Source: an uncultured Collinsella sp. (GTDB lineage Bacteria > Actinomycetota > Coriobacteriia > Coriobacteriales > Coriobacteriaceae). From it: a stretch of 21,901 bases of DNA. Positions 1 through 9,477 of this stretch are shown one piece after another (within the stretch, counting starts at the first letter, position 1; each line of letters opens with the position of its first letter). The notes below the pieces were generated by a model. The model was given only the letters and a program-made list of their open reading frames with translations. It was not told the DNA's origin and did not search any database. The stretch is taken from contig CATZEP010000014.1 in assembly GCA_958418185.1 (NCBI GenBank), positions 1-21,901 on the forward strand. The letters are read 5' to 3'. Both the position numbers and the translations under genes were made by a program.

Positions 1-41
1 AAAGAACCCCCGCCGCACGTAGTGCGCAGCGGGGGTTCTTT
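1..41 (-). terminator. Intrinsic terminator downstream of nifJ
   Basis: Bases 1-13 pair perfectly with 29-41, a 13-bp stem rich in G:C. An inner GCAC/GTGC stem (15-18 with 22-25) closes on a GTA loop. Read on the minus strand the hairpin ends in GGTTCTTT, so it can terminate the transcript that leaves nifJ about 50 nt earlier. The A-run on the other side means it could also work for a plus-strand or convergent gene outside the window. Confidence 0.8.
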
Positions 42-93
42 CATGTCCGAGGACGTCCGCGAAGGTTAGCCCTCAAATCCTGCGGTGGGAGAC

Positions 94-3633
<3,540 letters not shown>

Positions 3634-4031
3634 ATACCCCTCTCCTCTCATATAGGTATACAGGCCCCGGCGATTGCCGGGATGTTGGCGTGATGGGATT
3701 TTCGCTGTTGCTTCCAATCATCTGGCAGGCAGACTGAGCAGCAGGCACATGGCGTGGAGAGAAGGCATGCCAAGGCGAGGAGGGCTGCACGCGCTCCACA
3801 GGCCCAGCTACCCGTCTTGCACATGACCGAGCGCCGCAAAGGCCGCATGCCGGATGCTCCCGGGCACGCCCCGGCGATGGGAAGCGCCCGCAACGGAAAT
3901 CCGCATGCGGGCTTATTGTACCCCGCCGCCAAGCCATATTTCGACAAATATAGGTGGGCGGTAAAGGTTTACCTTAGGTGACTGCCAAGGGGCGAGATGG
4001 CCCCTCGGACGGAAAAGTCGCAGCCTGCATC
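3634..4031. other. Gene-free region upstream of nifJ (leader/promoter side)
   Basis: I see no supported gene here. The short open frames overlap each other on both strands and lack family similarity or good ribosome sites. The part next to nifJ holds the Shine-Dalgarno sequence and a small hairpin, CCCGGC/GCCGGG at 3666-3671 and 3676-3681 with a GATT loop. A second small stem, AGGGGC/GCCCCT at 3988-3993 and 4000-4005, lies further out. If transcription starts near the candidate TACAAT box at 3915-3920, nifJ would carry a leader of roughly 275 nt, long enough for regulation. I recognise no riboswitch class. Confidence 0.5.
3915..3920 (-). promoter_or_regulatory. Candidate -10 box for nifJ
   Basis: On the minus strand this reads TACAAT, five of six matches to the bacterial -10 consensus. 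There is no convincing -35 hexamer at 16-18 nt and no extended TGn. A perfect 10-bp palindrome (CCGCATGCGG, 3901-3910) lies just downstream, where a repressor could act. Start sites nearer to the gene are equally possible. Confidence 0.25.
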
Positions 4032-4095
4032 GAGAGTGGATAATCTCCCACTTTTTGCCTGTATCTTGACCAAAAGTGGGAGATTATCCACTCTC
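4032..4095. repeat. Perfect 24-bp inverted repeat
   Basis: Arm 4032-4055 (GAGAGTGGATAATC...) is the exact reverse complement of arm 4072-4095. The arms are separated by a 16-nt spacer (4056-4071). As RNA either strand forms a 24-bp hairpin. No U-run follows on either strand, so a simple terminator is unlikely. The end of the right arm, ATCCACTCTC (4086-4095), recurs at 4159-4168 in the neighbouring tandem repeats, which ties the two elements together. Confidence 0.9.
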
Positions 4096-4103
4096 ATGGG
4101 TTG

Positions 4104-4169
4104 TGCGTCCGAAAATCCTCTCTCGTGCGTCCGAAAATCCTCTCTCGTGCGTCCGGAAATCCACTCTCG
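4104..4169. repeat. Three tandem 22-bp direct repeats
   Basis: Units at 4104-4125, 4126-4147 and 4148-4169 follow head to tail with no spacer. The first two are identical (TGCGTCCGAAAATCC then TCTCTCG). The third differs at two positions and ends in ATCCACTCTCG, like the adjacent inverted-repeat arm. The 22-bp period is close to two helical turns, which would place a bound protein on one DNA face. The absence of spacers excludes a CRISPR array. Confidence 0.9.
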
Positions 4170-4193
4170 TTTCTCTATCGCCGACCACACGGC

Positions 4194-4260
4194 AGTTGCG
4201 GTGAAATGGGGACTGTTTTTGCCGGTCGCGGCCTTAAACAGTCCCTATTTCACCGCAACT
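4194..4260. repeat. 25-bp near-perfect inverted repeat (long hairpin)
   Basis: Arm 4194-4218 pairs with 4236-4260 in 24 of 25 positions. The one exception (4208 with 4246) is a G:T pair that would still pair as G:U in plus-strand RNA. Inside the loop GCCG (4221-4224) pairs with CGGC (4229-4232) around a tetraloop. It starts 15 nt beyond the stop codon of the minus-strand FHA gene, so it may protect or end that transcript. No clear U-run follows, so a REP/MITE-like dispersed palindrome is an alternative reading. Confidence 0.88.
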
Positions 4261-4275
4261 TATTTAGGAGATGAG

Positions 4276-5214
4276 TTAGAGAGCGCCGAGGAGGATGGCG
4301 TAGGTGGTGGATTCGCCGAGCTTGAGCTCGTCACCGGGGTTGAGCTGAGCGGAGCGGCCAGGCTCGACCTGGGTGCAGACGTTCGTCGCGCCGTTTACCA
4401 CCACGGTTCCGTTGGTGGACGACAGATCCTCGACGTACCAGGTATTTTGGTCATCGCACCACACGTGGGCATGGCGAGCCGAAACGTCATCGCCCACATC
4501 GGTGATATCGCCTTCCCCCGTCGCCAGCGCACCGATCTCCACGCCCTGCCCACTCGGCTGAATCCAGCGCGGAGCGCTCACCACGTAGCCGTTTTGCACG
4601 CGAAGCAGGCCCAGCGGATGCGCAGGCGCCGCCTCGTGATCGCCCGTGACCGTCGAGGTACTCAGCGAGCGCGGCGTCGACGTGGCGCCGCCGCAGGTCG
4701 CATGAGCGTAGTCGATGGCATAGGTCACCGAGGATCGAACATCTGCCGAGCAACCGACGGCTACAAACAGCACCAGCACGGCCTCGGCACGTTCGGCGGG
4801 CATAAGCTCCGCCGCCTGCGACAGGCGCTCGACCGCATTGCGGTAGAGGCTCGTATCCTGATGGCATTCCTCGAGCGCCCGCACCATGGGCTCGCCGGCG
4901 GGGCCGCACACCATGTTGATCACCGCCGTGGCATTCATGGGATTGCGGCGGCGCAGGGCCAGATGCGACATGATGCGCGCGGCCGAGGTGCCGTAATCGG
5001 CAAAATAGCGCTCCTGCAGCGTGCCGACCGGAGCGCGCACGATAAAACGCGAGACCCAGGAGCGATCGGCGGCGCGGCTCTGGGGGCTGCGGCCATCGGC
5101 CAGCGGGCGGCTCGAGAGCACCAGGCCGCACAGTTCGATATGGCTCAGGTGCGCTGCGCGCTTAAAGATGTCAAACATTGCCCCGCACGGGGTGAGCTCA
5201 GCTTGAGAAGCCAT
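4276..5214 (-). CDS. FHA-domain protein of the first kinase cassette
   Basis: A 312-residue soluble protein. Residues 1 to about 170 form a helical-looking region I do not recognise, followed by a short variable linker and a C-terminal FHA domain from about 215 to 312. FHA hallmarks are DVSARHAHVW (Ser245, His248) and YVEDLSSTNGT (Asn268). The usual GR pair is replaced by Gly228-Ala229, so a phosphate-contacting arginine of the family is missing at the expected position. FHA domains normally bind phosphothreonine peptides. Here the partner is probably the kinase or the membrane protein encoded immediately upstream. The ATG at 5214 lies 3 nt after the kinase stop codon and has AAGGAGGG about 7 nt upstream, inside the end of the kinase gene, which indicates translational coupling. 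It is the last gene of the cassette, followed by the hairpin at 4194-4260. Confidence 0.85.
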   Translation of the reverse strand: MASQAELTPCGAMFDIFKRAAHLSHIELCGLVLSSRPLADGRSPQSRAADRSWVSRFIVRAPVGTLQERYFADYGTSAARIMSHLALRRRNPMNATAVINMVCGPAGEPMVRALEECHQDTSLYRNAVERLSQAAELMPAERAEAVLVLFVAVGCSADVRSSVTYAIDYAHATCGGATSTPRSLSTSTVTGDHEAAPAHPLGLLRVQNGYVVSAPRWIQPSGQGVEIGALATGEGDITDVGDDVSARHAHVWCDDQNTWYVEDLSSTNGTVVVNGATNVCTQVEPGRSAQLNPGDELKLGESTTYAILLGAL

Positions 5215-5217
5215 GGC

Positions 5218-7059
5218 TTAGCCCTCCTTGGTCGCAGAGATAGTGTCGGATACTTCGGCCGGCCCGCCAAAGGCGCGAACAGCCGCGGCTCCGCCGGCAA
5301 GCGGCGTCGCCATGGGAATTTTCGCACGTCGTGCTGACACGACGGGAAGCTCAAAGGCAAACCCCATCGCCAGCAAAAACCACGTGAGCGCATAGGTTGC
5401 AATTATGGCGGCCACCAGGCCACCCGCCACGGCATGCTGGGAAAACACGGCGCATGCGAGTGCGGCCAGAGCCGGAACCTCACAGGCGGAAAGGGCCAAC
5501 ACGCCCTGCAGGAACCCCGCGCGGCGATTGCGCGCCAAGGCTCCGACGGCAATGCCCGCCACGCTCGGCAGCGCCAACGCCAGCACGGCGACGATGCCCG
5601 GCAGTGTGCCGGACCACGAAATGTGCCCCACGGCAACCGTCATACGAGCACCCGACGCCAGCAGCGCCGCCGACACCACCACAACGGCCCATACGAGGCC
5701 GCAGACAGCCGCAGCGCCAATCATCGCAGCGCGACGGACCGCGCGACCGGACGCGTCCATGGGACAGGGCATGAGCGGCTCGGCGCGAAGCGAGCGGGCG
5801 ACATTTTGCGCATAGTGGTCGCAAAATGCCGAGAGCGCCGCCTCCACCGCAGCCGGCTCGGGACGATCTTCCTGATGGCAGGACAGGCAGGCCATCACCA
5901 CATCGAACAGCTGAGCGTCGACAAACGCCAGCGCATCGCGCAGATCCTCGGAATTTGGATCGAGCCCCAGCTGCTGAGCCTGTTCGGCCGCGGCAAGTGC
6001 CACATCGGGCTCGCGTCGCAGCAGTTGCGTCAAGTCGCAGCCGGGCGCGTGGGCGCCGACGGGATAATCGGGCAGCGCATCCATCTTGAGACGATAAGGG
6101 CTGGCGATATCGCGCGTCTTTTTGCGCGAGCCCGAAGTACCCGACGTGCCCGGCGCTACTTCGTACGGCGCGACACCGGCGATGAGCTCATAGACCGTGC
6201 TCGCCGCGGCATACACGTCGATTGCCGGCGACATGCGCAAAACGCGCAGGTCGGCAATATCGTCGGTGAGCATCTCGGGCGAAGCGTAGGCAACCGTCGC
6301 GCGACGCAACGTGGCGTAGCGCTCTGTAAAGGACTCCCTGCCGCCGGTGCCGGCCACCGCAGAGGCGGGCTCGAGCGCCAGCGACGAGCCAAAGTCGATC
6401 AAGCACAGGTCGAAGGTGCCTTCGGCAAGCTGTCGGTCGAGCGGCAGGCGCGCCGTGCGCACCATAATATTGGCCGGCGAGATGTCGCGATGGACGAACC
6501 CCTCCCCCACCAAGCTCATGCGGCAGAGCAGATCGAACAGGTCGCGACCCAGGCGCGCCGCCACGAGCGGCGACAGACGCCCGGCATCGTCCACGGCAAA
6601 GCGCGGGCGCAGGCGAGCGAGCGTCTCGCCCTCGACCCACTCCATGACAATCGCGGGCACGCCGTCGACCTCGCCCCACCCGTACAAGCGGGGAAAGCCC
6701 TTAAGGCCCGAAAGGGCACGATGGCATTCATATTCCTCGCGAAACGCCGCCTTGAACTTGGTGACCAGCGCCTCGTGGGCGACATCGTCATCAAATTCGT
6801 CGCGCGTTGGCAAGATGAGCTGCTTGAGCGCCACGGCCTCGCCCTGCGCGTTGACGGCACGCGTCACACGGCCGATACCACCGCGGCGCATGGTGGCGTC
6901 ATCGGCAAACAGCATCGTAAAACGGCGAAGGTAGGCGGGAAGCTCGTCCGTGCCCAGGGCGACGGCCGGCTCAAACCCGTCGACGCGCGCCAGGCGCAGG
7001 CCCACCATGGGATCACGGTTGAGCGACTGGGCTGCCGCAGAAGCGAGATCGTTCGTCAT
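5218..7059 (-). CDS. Membrane Ser/Thr protein kinase with polytopic C-terminus
   Basis: A 613-residue Hanks-type kinase. The glycine loop GGIGRV starts at residue 60, the ATP-binding lysine is Lys79 (VALK), the catalytic loop is HRDISPANI with Asp192, and DFG is at 222-224. A YASPEML activation-segment end and a DVYAAASTVYEL helix follow. The catalytic loop has Ser where most Ser/Thr kinases have Lys (HRDxKPxN). From residue 446 onward there are about four hydrophobic segments ending near 590, so the kinase is cytoplasmic and tethered by a membrane bundle. There is no PASTA or other extracellular sensor domain. The start codon overlaps the stop of the upstream gene (ATGA, 7056-7059). The FHA gene follows after 3 nt. 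The partner genes suggest it phosphorylates or senses through them. The substrate is unknown. Confidence 0.92.
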   Translation of the reverse strand: MTNDLASAAAQSLNRDPMVGLRLARVDGFEPAVALGTDELPAYLRRFTMLFADDATMRRGGIGRVTRAVNAQGEAVALKQLILPTRDEFDDDVAHEALVTKFKAAFREEYECHRALSGLKGFPRLYGWGEVDGVPAIVMEWVEGETLARLRPRFAVDDAGRLSPLVAARLGRDLFDLLCRMSLVGEGFVHRDISPANIMVRTARLPLDRQLAEGTFDLCLIDFGSSLALEPASAVAGTGGRESFTERYATLRRATVAYASPEMLTDDIADLRVLRMSPAIDVYAAASTVYELIAGVAPYEVAPGTSGTSGSRKKTRDIASPYRLKMDALPDYPVGAHAPGCDLTQLLRREPDVALAAAEQAQQLGLDPNSEDLRDALAFVDAQLFDVVMACLSCHQEDRPEPAAVEAALSAFCDHYAQNVARSLRAEPLMPCPMDASGRAVRRAAMIGAAAVCGLVWAVVVVSAALLASGARMTVAVGHISWSGTLPGIVAVLALALPSVAGIAVGALARNRRAGFLQGVLALSACEVPALAALACAVFSQHAVAGGLVAAIIATYALTWFLLAMGFAFELPVVSARRAKIPMATPLAGGAAAVRAFGGPAEVSDTISATKEG

Positions 7060-7964
7060 AGGGCGATCGCCGCCAGGCTATTGTTGAAGTTGTTAAGCGC
7101 AATGTCATCATCGCCGTAATGCCCCACCCATTGGCACAGGTTGGTGTAGCAGCCCCATAGGTTGGCGTACTGCCGATACCACTTTGAGTGGGGAGAAAAC
7201 GTTTGCCGGCCAAACTCGGCACGGATGACAAACATATCGTTGGCCAGGTTATCGCACGGCCCGGTATCGCCTGTTGCGTTATAGGTCGTGACCGCGCTAT
7301 TGGCGCGGGCGACATAGTCATCGAGCATGTTGTATTTGGTCACGAGCCAACTGTGGATACTCTCCTCCTCGGCAGCCGAGAGGCCCCCCGAGCCTGTGTC
7401 GCCGCTGTCACCCCCGTCCGTCGCGCCGCCCCTCCAAGATCCACCGCCAGAGCCCGGACCCCACCCGGAACCGCCGTCCGAGCCCGCCGAACCGGTGCCA
7501 GAACCGGACCCGTCCGAGCCGCCGGGCTTACCCGCCTGCTGCGTATCCCGCTCCTTCTGCTGTTCGGTCTTGTTAACGACAGAAGCCACGCTGTTATTGG
7601 AAAGCTTCGTAATGACCTTGGTGTTGGTGAGCACGATGGTCTTGCCGTTTGCCAGCGTGATCTCGTTGGACGCCCGCTCGCCCTCGTCCGCGGGATCGAC
7701 GCCAAACACGGTGCGCCCGACCACGCTCGCCCACGCATATCCAGTTGTCGTTCCCAAGTCGCTTTTGGCCTTGCGCCCAATATGCAGCTCGCGCGCAGCA
7801 TGCGCCTGTACCATGGACGGCACCGTCATGCCGTAAGCAGAAACACCCGCCACGACCAGCGCCAGCGAGCAAGACAGCAGCACGTACGCCCGAGGCGCCA
7901 GGCCCAACCGGCGTCGCATGCGCACCGCGGCGCCATGCTTTGTCTGAGTGCCAGCGGACCGCAT
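7056..7964 (-). CDS. Single-anchor protein with Gly/Ser-rich linker, first gene of kinase cassette
   Basis: A 302-residue protein I do not recognise. A basic N-terminus (RMRRRLGL) is followed by one hydrophobic segment (YVLLSCSLALVVAGVSAYG) that acts as a signal anchor. The rest should be outside the cell. A middle stretch rich in Gly, Ser and Asp links a region of about 100 residues to a C-terminal domain with several Trp, Tyr and Cys residues (CDNLANDMF, LWGCYTNLCQW) that may form disulfides. I chose the ATG at 7964 because GGAGGAG lies 5 nt upstream. An in-frame ATG at 8021 would put the terminator-like hairpin in the coding part and has no ribosome site. The stop overlaps the kinase start (ATGA). 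It could be an extracytoplasmic sensor or substrate for the kinase, which itself lacks an external domain. That role is inference. Confidence 0.8.
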   Translation of the reverse strand: MRSAGTQTKHGAAVRMRRRLGLAPRAYVLLSCSLALVVAGVSAYGMTVPSMVQAHAARELHIGRKAKSDLGTTTGYAWASVVGRTVFGVDPADEGERASNEITLANGKTIVLTNTKVITKLSNNSVASVVNKTEQQKERDTQQAGKPGGSDGSGSGTGSAGSDGGSGWGPGSGGGSWRGGATDGGDSGDTGSGGLSAAEEESIHSWLVTKYNMLDDYVARANSAVTTYNATGDTGPCDNLANDMFVIRAEFGRQTFSPHSKWYRQYANLWGCYTNLCQWVGHYGDDDIALNNFNNSLAAIAL

Positions 7965-7978
7965 GCGTTCTCCTCCAA

Positions 7979-8004
7979 CAAAAACACGCCGCTTAAAAGC
8001 GGCG
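7979..8004 (-). terminator. Terminator-like hairpin in the leader of the kinase cassette
   Basis: CGCCGCTT (minus strand, 8004-7997) pairs with AAGCGGCG (7994-7987) around two bases, followed by TGTTTTTGTT. This is a classic intrinsic terminator shape. The U-run runs directly into the GGAGGAG ribosome site of the gene starting at 7964, leaving no room for a promoter between them. It therefore either ends transcripts from recR or acts as an attenuator for the cassette. Confidence 0.65.
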
Positions 8005-8030
8005 CATTCTTTCATATCCACATTTTGAGT

Positions 8031-8058
8031 GTATCAGCGAACCCAAAAGGTTGCGCAA
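8031..8058 (-). promoter_or_regulatory. Candidate promoter of the first kinase cassette
   Basis: On the minus strand TTGCGC (8058-8053) and TGATAC (8036-8031) are spaced 16 nt, four of six matches each to the consensus boxes. Transcription would start near 8024 and read through the terminator-like hairpin at 7979-8004. The -35 box lies inside the perfect palindrome GTTGCGCAAC at 8050-8059. Confidence 0.3.
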
Positions 8059-8059
8059 C
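8050..8059. promoter_or_regulatory. Palindrome GTTGCGCAAC, possible operator
   Basis: A perfect 10-bp palindrome covering the candidate -35 box of the kinase cassette. A related palindrome with the same GTTG/CAAC arms occurs 73 bp away at 8120-8135. Two related palindromes about seven helical turns apart are suggestive of a looping repressor, but no regulator is identified. Confidence 0.3.
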
Positions 8060-8119
8060 GAATGGGCAAATACGAGGTGCGAGTGGGCCCATCCACGCGA
8101 TAAGCGGATGAAAAGCAGG

Positions 8120-8135
8120 TTTGTTGCACAACAAA
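8120..8135. promoter_or_regulatory. Palindrome TTTGTTG-CA-CAACAAA, possible operator
   Basis: Two perfect 7-bp arms flank a CA centre, between the recR stop codon and the kinase cassette. It shares the GTTG...CAAC core with 8050-8059. No U-run is attached, so it is not an intrinsic terminator for recR. Confidence 0.3.
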
Positions 8136-8208
8136 TGTATGAACGCGTGCCCAATTATGAGCGCCCCGTGCGGCAGGCCGACGGGACATGCCGCGGAGCT
8201 GACGCCGC

Positions 8209-8805
8209 CTAGATCGCGCGGCGGGCCTCGATAGCACGGCCAAGCGTGAGCTCGTCGGCATACTCCAGGTCGCCTCCCACGGGCAGCCCGCTCGCCAGAC
8301 GCGACACCTCGACGCCCAGTGGCTTGATGGTGCGAGCAAGGTAGCTCGCCGTGGTCTCGCCCTCGATATTGGGGTTGGTGGCGATAATGACCTCGTGGAT
8401 ATCCTCATGGCCCAGGCGCGCCAGCAGTTCGCGGATATGCAGCTGCTCGGGACCGATCTTGTCCATGGGGCTGATCACGCCGCCCAACACATGGTAGAGG
8501 CCGTGGTAGCTGCCCGTGCGCTCGATTGCCTGGACGTCGCGCGGCTCGCCCACCACGCAAATGCGAGTGGTATCGCGCATCGAATCCTGGCAGATGGAGC
8601 ACTCGTCGGCCGTGGCGTAGTTAAAGCAACGGCTGCAAAAGTGGACCTCTTGCTTGACCTCCAGGATGGCCTCGGCCAGGCGGCGGGCCTCCTCGGCATC
8701 GGCCTCGAGCAGGTAGTAGGCGATGCGCTGGGCCGACTTGGGACCAATGCCCGGCAGACGACCCAGCTCATCGAGCAGTTTTTTCAGACTGTGATTCGCA
8801 CTCAT
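8209..8805 (-). CDS. recR: Recombination mediator RecR
   Basis: A 198-residue protein of the normal family length. RecR works with RecO (and RecF) to load RecA onto SSB-coated single-stranded gaps during recombinational repair. A helix-hairpin-helix stretch (GRLPGIGPKSAQRIA) begins at residue 15. A C4 zinc finger uses Cys57, 60, 69 and 72 (CSRC...CSIC). A Toprim domain begins near residue 81 (ICVVGEP) and extends to about 175, followed by the conserved C-terminal LPVGGDLEYADELTLGRA. It starts 12 nt after ybaB ends, so the two are co-transcribed as in many bacteria. No intrinsic terminator is seen right after it. The next one is the hairpin at 7979-8004. Confidence 0.97.
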   Translation of the reverse strand: MSANHSLKKLLDELGRLPGIGPKSAQRIAYYLLEADAEEARRLAEAILEVKQEVHFCSRCFNYATADECSICQDSMRDTTRICVVGEPRDVQAIERTGSYHGLYHVLGGVISPMDKIGPEQLHIRELLARLGHEDIHEVIIATNPNIEGETTASYLARTIKPLGVEVSRLASGLPVGGDLEYADELTLGRAIEARRAI

Positions 8806-8817
8806 TGTATGCGTGTC

Positions 8818-9138
8818 TTAGAACGGCATGCCCGGGATGTTGAGGCCGCCGGTGATGGCGCCCATCTGCTTGTTGGCGAGCTCGTTGACGCCGCGGACGG
8901 CCTCGTTGACGGCAGCCATGATCATGTCCTGCAGCATATCGACGTCCTCGGGATCGAGCGCATCGGGGTCGATGGTAAGGTTGACGAGCTCCATCTCGCC
9001 GTTGACAGTCACCTTGACCATGCCGCCGCCGGCAGAGGCGTCGACGGTCTGGGACTTGAGGTTCTCCTGCGCGGCGGCAAGCTGCTCCTGCATCTTGCGA
9101 GCCTGCTTCATCATCTGCTGCATGTTCATACCGGCCAT
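8818..9138 (-). CDS. ybaB: YbaB/EbfC family nucleoid-associated protein
   Basis: A 106-residue protein of the YbaB/EbfC family. These are small dimeric DNA-binding proteins in the nucleoid that are almost always encoded between dnaX and recR. The Met/Gln-rich N-terminal helix (MNMQQMMKQARKMQEQ), the GGGMVKVTVNGEMEL strand pair and the acidic PEDVDMLQDMI helix are all present. AAGGAG precedes the ATG at 9138 by a normal distance. Here it is not directly behind dnaX, because a plus-strand gene (9478-9951) lies between, so it probably needs its own promoter, for which 9214-9222 is the candidate. Confidence 0.95.
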   Translation of the reverse strand: MAGMNMQQMMKQARKMQEQLAAAQENLKSQTVDASAGGGMVKVTVNGEMELVNLTIDPDALDPEDVDMLQDMIMAAVNEAVRGVNELANKQMGAITGGLNIPGMPF

Positions 9139-9213
9139 GATGGCTCCTTTACGTGCAGCCGCACGCCGAGCTGCAAGGGCAGCCGGAGCGCGGCAGGACT
9201 TTCAAACTCAAAA

Positions 9214-9222
9214 ATCGTACCA
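9214..9222 (-). promoter_or_regulatory. Candidate extended -10 promoter of ybaB-recR
   Basis: The minus strand reads TGGTACGAT, an extended -10 (TGn plus TACGAT, four of six). There is no good -35, as expected for extended -10 promoters. The start would be near 9206, giving a leader of about 68 nt. It explains how ybaB-recR can be expressed without dnaX. Confidence 0.35.
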
Positions 9223-9437
9223 CGGCGCAAGGCCAGCGAGCGGGGCGGTTGTGCCACCTCAGTCGATATACATGTCCTGGAGTGCAAGCCGCGCCCAAAG
9301 ATTATGCAAGGTTGAATAATTCGCATCTGCATAATATTGAAAGCTAAATCTTGTAGAACCGGAATCCGACATTTAATGCGTACCACTAAATGGCTAAATG
9401 CCGAGCCACTACTCGAAGCGGCGCTCATGACGGCGGG

Positions 9438-9443
9438 TATAAT
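9438..9443 (+). promoter_or_regulatory. -10 box of the small membrane protein gene
   Basis: A perfect TATAAT lies 35 nt upstream of the ATG at 9478. The -35 region (about 9415-9420) is a poor match. Transcription would begin near 9450, leaving a short leader that contains the GGAGG ribosome site. Confidence 0.5.
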
Positions 9444-9477
9444 TTGATTGTCATAGATATCAATTTGGAGGTGCCCC

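Larger units (their letters stand above)
9139..9477. other. Intergenic region between ybaB and a divergent small membrane protein gene
   Basis: A 339-bp region with no supported gene. The half near ybaB is GC-rich like the surroundings. The part from about 9300 to 9477 is visibly AT-richer (TTGAATAATTC, CATAATATTGAAAGC), consistent with DNA of different origin around the plus-strand gene. It carries candidate divergent promoters at 9214-9222 (minus) and 9438-9443 (plus). I see no tRNA, attachment repeat or terminator. Confidence 0.6.

Noticed and set aside
4104..4169. CRISPR array
   Set aside because: The repeats are contiguous with no spacers, there are only three units, and no cas gene is near.
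3997..5337. A 446-codon plus-strand frame running from the repeats across the FHA gene
   Set aside because: It crosses two hairpins and the tandem repeats and is antisense to the FHA gene with its coupled start. The translation shows no domain.
5434..7119. A 561-codon plus-strand frame opposite the first kinase
   Set aside because: It is the antisense shadow of a kinase with all catalytic motifs. The product is Arg/His/Gln-rich without structure.
9261..9477. tRNA gene or attachment site beside the inserted gene
   Set aside because: No cloverleaf or T-loop sequence was found in this stretch, and no direct repeat was seen flanking the plus-strand gene.
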